From: an uncultured Subdoligranulum sp.
GTDB taxonomy: Bacteria; Bacillota; Clostridia; Oscillospirales; Ruminococcaceae
Length of the DNA: 35,666 bases
Assembly (NCBI GenBank): GCA_904374465.1
Contig: CAJFFY010000024.1
Coordinates: forward strand, 1-35,666
Direction of reading: 5' to 3'
Shown here: piece after piece, positions 1 through 7,997 of the stretch
Layout of the letters: every line of letters begins with the position of its first letter
Position numbering within the stretch: position 1 is the first letter of the stretch
The notes under the pieces: generated by a model
Seen by the model: only the letters and a program-made list of their open reading frames with translations
What the model was told of the DNA's origin: nothing
Database searches by the model: none
Position numbers and translations under genes: made by a program

Positions 1-124
1 TAAGGGGCAATATTTTCGTAGCTATGCCAAAAACAGCATATAGCCAACGATGTTAAGGAACTGATCTCGAACATTAACCTCGCATCAGCGGGACTAACCA
101 ACTGAGCTATGGGGCAATATTTTG
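1..124 (-). pseudogene. Degenerate tRNA-like remnant with a repeated 5' end
   Basis: Read on the minus strand, the region starting near 117 has a textbook tRNA 5' half: TTGCCCC, then TA, then a D-arm of the form GCTCAGTTGGTTAG. The rest does not fold as a tRNA. The second half of the D-stem is missing, the putative anticodon loop (CTGATGC, which would read GAT/Ile) lacks a paired stem, and no matching 3' acceptor strand follows the TTCGA-like T-loop. The 13 bases GGGGCAATATTTT (plus strand) occur at both 4-16 and 112-124, so the left window edge looks like the 5' end of a second tRNA-like copy. A hairpin-like segment (about 18-51) lies between them. I read this as a decayed tRNA tandem; a rearranged tRNA array or an assembly scar is also possible. 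Confidence 0.4.
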
Positions 125-246
125 TTCACTGGGCGAGCCAGCTTTATTATTATAGCAACCATGTGACGCTTTGTCAACGCCTTTTTCAAATTTTTTTTGC
201 AACTTTTTGAAGGCAGGGGTCCTCTGCTTCCTCCGGCAAAATCCGC
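125..246. other. Intergenic stretch with no recognised feature
   Basis: Between the tRNA-like remnant and the first promoter I see a T-rich run (about 181-205) but no supported gene or RNA. An open frame at 171-398 (+) overlaps the promoter and the start of the next gene and has no ribosome site. Confidence 0.5.
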
Positions 247-275
247 TTGCGTTCGCCAGGCCCTTGCTTTATAAT
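247..275 (+). promoter_or_regulatory. Promoter of the DivIVA-like/FHA/ABC operon
   Basis: TTGCGT (247-252), a 17-base spacer and TATAAT (270-275) form a near-consensus vegetative promoter. It lies about 40 bases before the ATG at 314 and is the only clear promoter for the five-gene operon that ends at 6260. Confidence 0.75.
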
Positions 276-313
276 GAAATTACTTATAGAAATTTGTCGG
301 GGGATTGCGGTCT

Positions 314-1663
314 ATGGCAAAAATTGACGTCAACCAATATATGGAACAATGCGGCGTGCGCAAGGCGCGGTTTGGCGGGTACGAACCCGACGACGTAAAG
401 CTGGCGTTGCGCTCCCTGTGCAGTGATTACGAGCAGAGCCTGGCCAGTGCCAAGGCGGAAGCCCAGGCCGCCCGGCAGGAAAGCGACGCCCTGCGCCGCC
501 GTTGCCAGACCCTGATGGGGCAGAACCAGAACCTTTCGGCCCAGAATGCAACCCTGGCCGGTCAGGCCGATAAAATTGCCCGGCGGCAGGACGACCTGGC
601 CACCCGGTATTCCAAGGTGCAGGAGCGCAACCATTCCCTCACCGACCAGGTGGCGGTGCTGCGGCTGAAAAACTCCGACCTGACCCGGGAAAAGCAGGAA
701 CTGACCGAACGGGCGGAAAATGCCGAGGCGGCGCTGCGCATCAAGGGCCGCGCCCACGACGAAGCCCGTCAGCAGGTGCTCAACGAGAAGGAAAAGGTGC
801 TGGCCGATGCCCGGGCCGAGGCGGACAAGATCCGCGCCCAGGCCAAGGCGGATGCCGATGCCCTGCTGGCGGAGACCAACCGCAAGGCGGAGGCCATCGA
901 CCAGCTGGCCCGGGAACAGGCCATCAGCCAGGCCCGCAAGATGGTGCAGGCTGCCACCGATGAAACGCGGGAAATCCAGAACGCACACCGCCTGCGCCTG
1001 CAGGACCTGAAAAGCCGCATTGCCGCCATGGAGCAGCAGCGGGAAAAACTCATGGACTTTTTCAGCCAGATGATCGGCGAACTGCAGGAGGCCCAGGACT
1101 ATGCCCGCCAGAATACCCCCATCGAAACCTACGAGGACGATGTGACGGAAGTGTCGGCGGAGCCCAGACTGGATCTCTCGGACAAGACGGTGGATGCGGC
1201 GGCCGCTGCGCTGCCGGCGCCTCAGCCGGAGGAGCCCGCACAGGAGCCGGAAAAGGAAGAACCGGTCAACTGTGTGGTGGCGCCCGGTCTGGATGAAGCC
1301 GAGCCGACGCCGCCCCGCACGGTGGAGCTGGTGCCCGAGGAGGAAACCACCCCTTCGCCCGAGTATTTTGATACCGATCCCAAACCGCAGCCCAGCGACC
1401 CGCCCGAGATCGAGATCCCGGGGGCCATCTTCTCCTACCCGATCCTGCGCCAGGAAGGGGAGCCCATCCTGGACGAGGAACCGCCCCTTCACGGACCGCA
1501 CCAGCCGGAAATGCCCGACCTGAGCGCCACCGAGGAGGAACCGGAGGAGGACGACTCCGGCGATATCCATATCATTCCCGAACGCAAACCCCAGGGGGAT
1601 CCCCGCCGCAAAAAGGCGGTGACGGCCCTGCGGGCGTTGCACCGCAAGCTGGGCAATGGCTGA
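314..1663 (+). CDS. DivIVA-like coiled-coil protein
   Basis: A 449-residue cytoplasmic protein. Residues about 18-45 (FGGYEPDDVKLALRSL then YEQSL) match the DivIVA N-terminal signature, GY-x-x-(E/D)-V followed by a hydrophobic helix, which in that family binds curved or anionic membrane. Residues about 45-260 are almost continuous heptad coiled coil rich in A, E, Q, K and R. From about 270 to 415 comes an acidic, proline-rich, probably disordered linker, and the last ~30 residues are basic. No membrane span is visible. The start at 314 is chosen because GGGGGA lies at a proper distance; a TTG three codons earlier is less likely. It is first in an operon with FHA, VWA and ABC proteins, so it may be a scaffold or positional cue for that complex. 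This role is inference; the family call is fairly firm. Confidence 0.75.
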   Translation: MAKIDVNQYMEQCGVRKARFGGYEPDDVKLALRSLCSDYEQSLASAKAEAQAARQESDALRRRCQTLMGQNQNLSAQNATLAGQADKIARRQDDLATRYSKVQERNHSLTDQVAVLRLKNSDLTREKQELTERAENAEAALRIKGRAHDEARQQVLNEKEKVLADARAEADKIRAQAKADADALLAETNRKAEAIDQLAREQAISQARKMVQAATDETREIQNAHRLRLQDLKSRIAAMEQQREKLMDFFSQMIGELQEAQDYARQNTPIETYEDDVTEVSAEPRLDLSDKTVDAAAAALPAPQPEEPAQEPEKEEPVNCVVAPGLDEAEPTPPRTVELVPEEETTPSPEYFDTDPKPQPSDPPEIEIPGAIFSYPILRQEGEPILDEEPPLHGPHQPEMPDLSATEEEPEEDDSGDIHIIPERKPQGDPRRKKAVTALRALHRKLGNG

Positions 1664-1683
1664 TACATAACGGGGGATGCCGT

Positions 1684-3405
1684 GTGAAACGACTGAAATT
1701 CATCCTGGCCATGGCGGGTACGGTGCTGCTCTGTCTGGCACTGTGCCTGGCAGCGTCGGCCGATACCACCATCGCCACCAACGGGGCGGGTACCTTTTCG
1801 GTGGAGCAGATCTACGTCAATGTACCCGAGATGGATGTCTTTTTCTATGCCCTGGACGCCGACGGCAATCCCTACACCCCCACCGTGGTACAGGCCGCCG
1901 GGCTGGAACTGACGGTGGGGGACCATGCCCTGGACACCGGTTCGGTGGGGCAGGCGGACAGTCCTGTCTGCTACCTGGTGGGCATAGACAACAGCGCCGA
2001 GATCGATGCCGCCGATTTCCGGCAGATGCGCGGCGCTGTCTGGCAGTTGATCCGCAGCAAAAGGGAAAATGACCAGATCGCCCTGTACACGCTGGCCGGC
2101 CAGACCACCTGCGTACAGCCCGCCACTTCGGACACCCAGGCATTGTATCAGGCGCTGGCATCCATCCCCCAGGCCAATGGCACGGTGGACATTGCCGATG
2201 CGGCCACCACGGTGGTGGGGGACATCCAGCGGGACTACCAGGCCATGGCGCCCCGCAAAACCATCTTTCTGTGTACCGACGGCCAGCGGGTGGTCACCAA
2301 CCCGGCACTGATGGCCGGGCTGCTCAGCGATGTGAGCAGCCGCCTCAACATCACCCTCTATACCTTTGTGGGCAGCGGCAAACCCGAAACCCTGTCGGCG
2401 CTGGAAACTTTGTCCGACGGGCGGATCATCCCCTGCCAGATGCAGGATATGGACGAGGCCATCCTGCAAAAGATGGAACAGATGGCTACGGCGCTGGAAC
2501 TGCGCACCGAAGTGCCGGAGAGCCTTTACGGGGAACGGCAGGAGCTGGTCACCCTGTCGGTGCCCAGCCTGGGCAGCGCGGTACAGAGCACGTCCACCGT
2601 CTATATGGGCTTCCGGATGGAAAAACCCCAGGTCAGCAAGGTGCGGGTGCTCAACCGCAACACCCTGGAGCTGACCATGAACCAGGCCGTCAACCAGAAC
2701 GCCACCCGCCCCCAGTTTTACCGGGTGGTCACCAACGATATCTGGAACTGGCGGGTGCCAATCAAAAAAATCAAGATCAGTGAGGACGGGCGTACCGTCA
2801 CGCTGACCACCGCCGACCTGTACAAGGGCGATTATCATGTGGCGCTGAATAAGGTTTCCAGCCGCATCTCGCCCGCCAACGTCAGTTCTCTGCGGGAACA
2901 GACGGATTTTACCATCGCTGTCTGGCCGCGGGACCAGGGGTTTTACCTGTCCCGGTTCCGCGTCCCCCTGCTGGTGAGCGCGGTGGTGCTGGTGGTGCTG
3001 GTCTGGCAGTGGCGCCGTCTGCGGCGCCGGGACCGGGCTGCCGAGCAGGAGGCCGAAGCCGAACATCTGCTGGGCGGCAGCGGAGAAAGTGCGGCGCTGC
3101 CCCGCCGCTGGGTTACCCTGTTCTGGGGGCAGCGGGGCTCCATCGCCGAGAGCCGCTGGGCCGGCATGGTGGAAAGCAGCCTGATGCTGGGCAGCGATGC
3201 CGCCCAGTGTGATCTGTGCCTGCCGGATGCCAAAGTGCGTCCCCAGCATTGTCTGCTTTGCGTGCGGGGGGAATCCCTGCTGGTACAGACACTGGGACCC
3301 GAAGCTCCGGTCTTTGTCAACGGGGAACGCATTGGCGGGGAGCACCGCCTGCAAAATAACGATACCCTGCGCCTGGGCCGTACCACCATCCGGCTGGTGC
3401 TGTGA
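1684..3405 (+). CDS. Secreted VWA-domain membrane protein with C-terminal FHA-like domain
   Basis: 573 residues from a GTG start preceded by GGGGGA; the nearby ATG at 1677 is out of frame. Residues 1-26 form a signal peptide with an Ala-Ser-Ala cleavage site. Residues about 40-275 look like a von Willebrand factor A domain, with a MIDAS-like D-N-S-A-E at 102-106 (the third MIDAS position is Glu instead of Ser), T-T near 174 and C-T-D-G near 197-200. A middle beta-rich region follows. A single hydrophobic span at about 422-440, followed by basic residues, should anchor the protein with a cytoplasmic C-terminus. Residues about 485-573 resemble an FHA fold ending in N-G-E-R and L-R-L-G, but the usual S-R-x-H is R-P-Q-H, so phosphothreonine binding may be lost. 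This topology could link an outside ligand to the cytoplasmic FHA/ABC partners encoded next. That link is inferred. Confidence 0.75.
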   Translation: MKRLKFILAMAGTVLLCLALCLAASADTTIATNGAGTFSVEQIYVNVPEMDVFFYALDADGNPYTPTVVQAAGLELTVGDHALDTGSVGQADSPVCYLVGIDNSAEIDAADFRQMRGAVWQLIRSKRENDQIALYTLAGQTTCVQPATSDTQALYQALASIPQANGTVDIADAATTVVGDIQRDYQAMAPRKTIFLCTDGQRVVTNPALMAGLLSDVSSRLNITLYTFVGSGKPETLSALETLSDGRIIPCQMQDMDEAILQKMEQMATALELRTEVPESLYGERQELVTLSVPSLGSAVQSTSTVYMGFRMEKPQVSKVRVLNRNTLELTMNQAVNQNATRPQFYRVVTNDIWNWRVPIKKIKISEDGRTVTLTTADLYKGDYHVALNKVSSRISPANVSSLREQTDFTIAVWPRDQGFYLSRFRVPLLVSAVVLVVLVWQWRRLRRRDRAAEQEAEAEHLLGGSGESAALPRRWVTLFWGQRGSIAESRWAGMVESSLMLGSDAAQCDLCLPDAKVRPQHCLLCVRGESLLVQTLGPEAPVFVNGERIGGEHRLQNNDTLRLGRTTIRLVL

Positions 3406-3426
3406 AAGGCAAGGAGGAAAAACGCC

Positions 3427-3903
3427 ATGAAACTGACCAAATGCGACCAGGGACATTTTTTTGACGCCGACAAATACCCTGCCTGCCCGTACTGCAATAC
3501 CGATCTGCAGACCGAGTCCGCCATTGTGCGCACCAACGAAGCCACCGCGGCCGAGGCAGGAACCCCCGGTGGGCCTGTGACGGGCTGGCTGGTGGTGCTG
3601 GACGGACCCGCCCGGGGCAGAGACCTGCGGCTGGGCATCGGGCGCAGCTTTCTGGGACTGGACGGTACCGGCGCGCCGGTAACCCTGCAGGCCGATGCCC
3701 CGCTGGGGGTGCGGCAGGCGGTGGTGGTTTATGACGATCAGACCGACGCCTTCACGCTGCTGCCCGGTTCCTCCCAGGAGCTGTGCTACCTGGCCGGCCA
3801 GGCTGTTCTGCAACCCCAGCCACTCACCGGCGGCGAGGAACTGAAACTGGGCTCCGCCACGCTGCGTTTTGTCCCTTTCTGCGGCGGCGGATTCCGTTGG
3901 TAA
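3427..3903 (+). CDS. Zinc-ribbon protein with FHA-like domain
   Basis: 158 residues; ribosome site AAGGAGGAAAA just before the ATG. The N-terminus has a ligand set C6, H10, C20, C23 (C-D-Q-G-H then C-P-Y-C), a small zinc ribbon. Residues about 50-155 form a beta-rich domain with GWLVVLDG, D-L-R-L-G-I-G-R near 67-73 and a closing L-K-L-G-S, as in FHA domains, but the S-R-x-H and N-G residues that read phosphothreonine are absent. It lies 21 bases after the VWA/FHA gene and 12 before the ABC ATPase gene, so it is co-transcribed. It probably serves as a cytoplasmic adaptor of the FHA/ABC system; no enzymatic motif is visible. Confidence 0.65.
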   Translation: MKLTKCDQGHFFDADKYPACPYCNTDLQTESAIVRTNEATAAEAGTPGGPVTGWLVVLDGPARGRDLRLGIGRSFLGLDGTGAPVTLQADAPLGVRQAVVVYDDQTDAFTLLPGSSQELCYLAGQAVLQPQPLTGGEELKLGSATLRFVPFCGGGFRW

Positions 3904-3915
3904 GGAGGTGCCGCC

Positions 3916-5445
3916 GTGTCCAGTGAGATTGTTTTCCTGATCACCGAACAGCGCAACAAACAGCGGATTACCCTGCCTTCCGGCCGGGGGGACTATCGGT
4001 TCGGCCGCAGCGCCCAGTGCGAATATGTGCTGCGCCGGAATAACGTGGGGGACCGCCAGTTCACCATCTCCTGTGCCGACGGGCAGTGGATGGTCACCGA
4101 CGATTCCAGCGACTGCAATACCTGGTACAACAATCGCTACCTGACGGCAGGGGAGAGCTGCGCCCTGCAGGTGGGGGATGTGATCGGCCTGAATACCGAC
4201 GGCAACGCCACCACCCAGGAGATCACCTTCCGGGTGGAGGAAATCCGCACCGTACAGGGAGCCGCCGACGGACCCCGGCAGGAGCAGCCCGATGGGGCGG
4301 TCCTGCGGGAGGTGGATGTGCGCCGCAAAAAGCGGGTGCTCATCGGCCGCGGTGACGACTGCGATATCAAACTGGTCAGTGACCGGGTGTCCCGCCACCA
4401 CTGCGAAGTGGTCTACCGGGACGGACAGTTCGAGGTGCGGGACCTGGGCTCCACCAACGGCACCTATGTGGACGGCATGCCGGTCAGCCGGGCTGCCCTG
4501 CGCAACGGCGCCGTCATCAACGTGCCCACCCAGGTGTTTGCCTTCACCGGTGGCCTGCTGCATTACCACGAGCACAAAAACGGTATCAGCGTCCAGCTGC
4601 TCAACGTCTACAAGACCGTCCAGGACCGCAACACCCAGAAACCGCTGAACATCGTGGACGGCACCAGCCTGGAAATCCAGCCCAACAGCTTTGTGGTACT
4701 GGTGGGCGGGTCTGGCACCGGCAAGTCCAGCCTGCTGACCTGCATCACCGGCACGGACCCCTGCACGGCGGGCAGTGTCCGGTTCGACGGCCTGGAAACC
4801 CGGGGCAACCGCAATGCCTTTGACGCGGTGCTGGGCTATGTGCCCCAGCGGGACATCATGCACGACAACCTGACAGTGGAACAGAGCCTGACCTTTACGG
4901 CCAAGCTGCGCATTGCCCACGACGCCAGCCGGCAGGAGATTGCCACCGCCGTGGCCCATGCCATCGAGGCGGTGGACCTGACCGGCCGGGAAAAGACGCT
5001 GATCTCCCAGCTTTCCGGCGGGCAGAAAAAGCGGGTTTCCATCGCGATGGAGCTGCTGGCCAGCCCCCGGCTGCTGATTCTGGACGAGCCCACCAGCGGT
5101 CTTTCGCCCGATCTGGACCGCAGCATGATGGAGCTGTGCCGCAAGCTGAGCCACCAGAACTGCACGGTGCTCATGGTCACCCACAACATGTCCAACATCA
5201 ACCTCTGCGACAAAATCGCCTTTCTGGGCACGGGCGGCGTGCTGTGCTACTACGGCCCGCCCGAGGAGCTGAACCGCTATTTTGACGTGGAGCTTACCAG
5301 CGATATCTTTGAAAAACTGCGGGTACCGGAACTGGTGGAACAGTACCGGTGCCAGTATTTTACCACGCCGGAGTTCAACCGCCTGGTGGCGGCCTGGCCC
5401 GAGGCAGCACAGGAGGCGGATAAGCGATGCGATTCACCGAAGTGA
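3916..5445 (+). CDS. FHA-FHA-ABC transporter ATPase
   Basis: 509 residues from a GTG start behind AAGGAGGTG. Residues about 20-110 are a weak FHA-like domain. Residues about 130-215 are a canonical FHA domain: L-I-G-R-G-D-D, S-R-H-H-C-E, and L-G-S-T-N-G-T-Y, which are the phosphothreonine-binding residues. From about 225 follows an ABC ATPase of the ABCG/ABC-2 type: Walker A GGSGTGKSS, Q-loop region GYVPQRD, signature LSGGQKKR, Walker B LLILDEPTSG and switch His in MVTHN. The fusion order matches mycobacterial Rv1747, whose FHA domains are bound by a phosphorylated kinase; here the permease is a separate gene whose start overlaps this 3' end. It should energise export through that permease under FHA control. 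No Ser/Thr kinase lies in the window. Confidence 0.85.
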   Translation: MSSEIVFLITEQRNKQRITLPSGRGDYRFGRSAQCEYVLRRNNVGDRQFTISCADGQWMVTDDSSDCNTWYNNRYLTAGESCALQVGDVIGLNTDGNATTQEITFRVEEIRTVQGAADGPRQEQPDGAVLREVDVRRKKRVLIGRGDDCDIKLVSDRVSRHHCEVVYRDGQFEVRDLGSTNGTYVDGMPVSRAALRNGAVINVPTQVFAFTGGLLHYHEHKNGISVQLLNVYKTVQDRNTQKPLNIVDGTSLEIQPNSFVVLVGGSGTGKSSLLTCITGTDPCTAGSVRFDGLETRGNRNAFDAVLGYVPQRDIMHDNLTVEQSLTFTAKLRIAHDASRQEIATAVAHAIEAVDLTGREKTLISQLSGGQKKRVSIAMELLASPRLLILDEPTSGLSPDLDRSMMELCRKLSHQNCTVLMVTHNMSNINLCDKIAFLGTGGVLCYYGPPEELNRYFDVELTSDIFEKLRVPELVEQYRCQYFTTPEFNRLVAAWPEAAQEADKRCDSPK

Positions 5446-6260
5446 TGAAATTCTTTCGCCAGTTTACCGTGCTGGTACAGCGCAACCTGCGCTTGATCTG
5501 GAACGACAAGCTGCTGATGGCCAGCCTGATTCTGCAGGCTCCCTTCATGGTGTTTGTCATCCGGCTGGTGGTGGACCCCAACTGTTTCACCTCCAACCTG
5601 GTCAACGTGGGCAGCCGCACGGCGCTGTTCATCCTCAGCGCCATGGCGGCCTTTATGGGCACGCTGAATTCCTACCGGGAGATCTGCAAGGAGCGGGACA
5701 TCATCCTGCGGGAAGCCTCGGTGGGGGTCAATCTGCTGGCGGTGGTACTCAGCAAGGCCTTTGTGCTGCTGGTGGTGGAAATCGTCCAGGCCGCCATTCT
5801 GGCCTTCGGGTTTGTCAACGTGGTCCATGTGCCCCAGAACCACCTGCTGTTTGAAACCAATTCCGAGATCTTCCTCACCGTATTGCTCATGCTGTTTGCT
5901 TCCAGCGCCACAGGGCTGCTGATCTCCGCCCTCTTCAAAAGCGGCGAGACCGCCATTCTGGTGGTGCTGGTGGTGATGATCGGCCAGGTGGTGTTCAGCG
6001 GCATCATGTTCAACCTCAGCGGGGTGTCGGCGTCCATCGCGTCGGTCATCGTCTGCCGGTGGGGTATGGGGGCGCTGGGCGCTTCCACCGACCTGAACAG
6101 CCGGCTGGCCTGGCTCAAGGCAGGCTTTGACGGCCCCATGTACGATTCCACCATCGCCAATCTGCTCAACTGCTGGCAGATGCTGGGCCTCATTGCGGTG
6201 GTCTGCATTGTGGCCGCCTGGCTGGTGCTGCAGATTTCCTTTGACCGCAAAAAAGGCTGA
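5427..6260 (+). CDS. ABC-2 type permease of the FHA-ABC exporter
   Basis: 277 residues with about six membrane spans, a topology and N-terminal region (RNLRLIWNDK before the first span) typical of ABCG-like ABC-2 permeases. It overlaps the ATPase gene by 19 bases, so translational coupling is likely. AGGAGG lies about ten bases before the ATG at 5427; an in-frame ATG at 5445, overlapping the upstream stop, is a weaker alternative. It should form the membrane half of the exporter with the FHA-FHA-ABC protein. The substrate cannot be read from sequence; lipids or surface precursors are known for related actinobacterial systems, and that is analogy only. A bidirectional terminator follows. Confidence 0.8.
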   Translation: MRFTEVMKFFRQFTVLVQRNLRLIWNDKLLMASLILQAPFMVFVIRLVVDPNCFTSNLVNVGSRTALFILSAMAAFMGTLNSYREICKERDIILREASVGVNLLAVVLSKAFVLLVVEIVQAAILAFGFVNVVHVPQNHLLFETNSEIFLTVLLMLFASSATGLLISALFKSGETAILVVLVVMIGQVVFSGIMFNLSGVSASIASVIVCRWGMGALGASTDLNSRLAWLKAGFDGPMYDSTIANLLNCWQMLGLIAVVCIVAAWLVLQISFDRKKG

Positions 6261-6273
6261 CAAAGACGAAAAA

Positions 6274-6301
6274 ATGCCGCCCGGAATGGGCGGCATTTTT
6301 G
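6274..6301. terminator. Bidirectional terminator between convergent operons
   Basis: A 9-bp stem ATGCCGCCC / GGGCGGCAT (6274-6296) has A-runs before it and T-runs after it, so it can stop the FHA/ABC operon on the plus strand and the CmpB-like gene on the minus strand. Confidence 0.85.
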
Positions 6302-6310
6302 TGTGTGGAA

Positions 6311-7258
6311 TTACTCTTCCGGCCGGCGCAGTTTGTCGGCGGCGTTGCTGGCCGCTTGCCGGGCTGCCTGCCGGGCGTTGCCCGCCAGTTTGCGCAGGTG
6401 CACCAGTGCGGCGCGGGTGGAGGCCAGGGTTTCGCCGTAGCGCAGGCTCTGCATCCGGGGGAAGGCCCGCAGCAGACGCCGGGTGCCCAGCTTATCCAGG
6501 TCAATGGCCCGCAGCTTGGCCCGCAGCAAATCGGCCCGCACCGTCAGTTCGGCGCGCAGTTCGGCAGCGTTGTCCCGGCTTTCCAGCTTGGCCAGGGCCA
6601 GCTGGAGCTTCTGCTCATCCAGCAGGGTGTCGGCGGTCATGGCGCCGGTGCCCAGCAATTCGGTCAGCTTGTCGCTGGAAATCCGCAGCTTGGCCCGCAG
6701 TTCGTCAATTTCCTGCAGGCGCTGGTTCAGCCCGATGGCCGCCGCCGTGGAGGCGCCCACATCCACCAGGAAGAACACCAGGAAGACGGCGTCCAGCGGT
6801 GCCATAATGCGCAGCGGAACCGCCCCGGCAGAGCGGAGCAGCAGCGGATGCACGACCTTGACCATGATCACACTGCCCAACCCCCACAGCAGCGAAAACT
6901 GCGGGCAGATGTAGCCCCCCAGGTTCCACTTCAGGTGGGAGTAGTCCCACCAGCGGATGCGGTACAGCTTGAACAGCACCCAGCCGCCGATCAGTTCCAG
7001 CAGGGTGGTCAGCACCATGCCCACCACAAACACCGTCAGGACCCCCGGGGTACTGCCCCGGGCAGCGAACTGCCGCATGCAGTGCAGCAGCACCAGCATC
7101 CCGATGCCGTAGATGGGGCACAGCGGCCCGCAAAGGAATCCGCGGTTCACCAGACGGTGTTCTTTCAGGGCGGCGTAGATCACTTCCACGCACCAACCCA
7201 GGATGCTGTACAAAAAGAACCAGAACAGCGTGCGGATGACGCTCTCAATCGGTGGCAT
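6311..7258 (-). CDS. CmpB-type membrane protein (putative ABC transporter permease family)
   Basis: 315 residues. The N-terminal half carries about five hydrophobic spans. The opening segment, with FLYSILGWCVEVIYA and NRGFLCGPLCPIYG, is the signature of the Firmicute family annotated as putative ABC transporter permease (ABC_trans_CmpB). The C-terminal ~120 residues form a charged, alanine- and leucine-rich helical region that should lie in the cytoplasm. The start at 7258 is chosen because AGGAGG lies six bases before it; the frame stays open further upstream but only within trmB. It overlaps trmB by 14 bases, so the two are probably coupled. No biochemical role is established for the family; the transporter label rests on family naming. 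Confidence 0.7.
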   Translation of the reverse strand: MPPIESVIRTLFWFFLYSILGWCVEVIYAALKEHRLVNRGFLCGPLCPIYGIGMLVLLHCMRQFAARGSTPGVLTVFVVGMVLTTLLELIGGWVLFKLYRIRWWDYSHLKWNLGGYICPQFSLLWGLGSVIMVKVVHPLLLRSAGAVPLRIMAPLDAVFLVFFLVDVGASTAAAIGLNQRLQEIDELRAKLRISSDKLTELLGTGAMTADTLLDEQKLQLALAKLESRDNAAELRAELTVRADLLRAKLRAIDLDKLGTRRLLRAFPRMQSLRYGETLASTRAALVHLRKLAGNARQAARQAASNAADKLRRPEE

Positions 7259-7979
7259 CTTCCGCCTCCTGCTGACGAGCCAGCTCCTTGGGTTCCACCC
7301 AACGCACGGTTTCGTCGGGGCCCTTGCGGGCAATCAGCGCCTTGATGGGAATGCCCTGTTCGCTGAACATCCCTTCGTGTTCGGTGCGCAGGTTCCAGGC
7401 CGGCTCGTCGGCGTGCAGATCAAAGGTCTGCCAGGTGATCTCAAACCCGGCGGCAGGGAAGTAGTTCAGGCTGTCCCGGAACAGATCGTCATCGTCGGTC
7501 TTGAACCAGATTTCGGCGCCCTCGTCCATCAGGCGGCGGTATTGCAGCAACTGCCGGGGATGGGTCAACCGGTGCTTGTTGCTGCCGGCGTTTTTGCTCC
7601 AGGGATTGCAGAAGTTGATGTAGATCCGAGCCACCCGGTCCTCCGGCGTGAAGGCGTTGCCCATCCGCTCAATGTCCAGGCTGGCAATCTTCACATTGTC
7701 GGGGGGCAGCTGGCGGGCCGCATAGGCGGCCTCCACCTTGCGCTTGGCCAGAATCAGCACCTTGTCGGTGATGTCGATGCCCAGATAGTTGATGTCGGGA
7801 TGGGCCGGGGCAATCTGGGCCAGAAAACCGCCCTTGCCGCAGCCCAGTTCCAGGTGCCAGGGCTGATCCGGCCGCGCATAGAGCTCGTGCCAGTGACCGC
7901 CGTGGGTCAGCGGCTCGTGGACGTGAAAATCGCAGGCCAGCAGCTCCGGCCGGGCATAGGGTTTAAAACGCATTCGCAT
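7245..7979 (-). CDS. trmB: tRNA (guanine-N7)-methyltransferase TrmB
   Basis: 244 residues, the usual size for TrmB, which makes m7G46 in the tRNA variable loop using S-adenosylmethionine. Visible motifs are the SAM-binding L-E-L-G-C-G-K-G-G-F near 63-72, G-I-D-I-T-D-K following the next strand, and the family block INFCNPWSKNAGSNKHRLT, equivalent to the usual N-F-P-D-P-W-x-K...R-L-T. In the TrmB D-P-W motif the Asp is Asn here (C-N-P-W), a substitution seen in part of the Clostridial branch as far as I recall. A K-T-D-D-D-D stretch follows. The ATG at 7979 has AGGAG eight bases upstream. It is 18 bases downstream of the AlaX-type gene; both act on tRNA quality. Confidence 0.88.
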   Translation of the reverse strand: MRMRFKPYARPELLACDFHVHEPLTHGGHWHELYARPDQPWHLELGCGKGGFLAQIAPAHPDINYLGIDITDKVLILAKRKVEAAYAARQLPPDNVKIASLDIERMGNAFTPEDRVARIYINFCNPWSKNAGSNKHRLTHPRQLLQYRRLMDEGAEIWFKTDDDDLFRDSLNYFPAAGFEITWQTFDLHADEPAWNLRTEHEGMFSEQGIPIKALIARKGPDETVRWVEPKELARQQEAEDATD

Positions 7980-7997
7980 AGCAATAACTCCTGATTT

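Noticed and set aside
171..398. A 75-codon plus-strand frame at the left end.
   Set aside because: It overlaps the promoter and start of the DivIVA-like gene, with no ribosome site.
1489..5184. A 1231-codon open frame on the minus strand.
   Set aside because: It lies antisense to four well-supported plus-strand genes, has His/Gln/Gly-rich composition typical of shadows in GC-rich DNA, and no ribosome site or domain.
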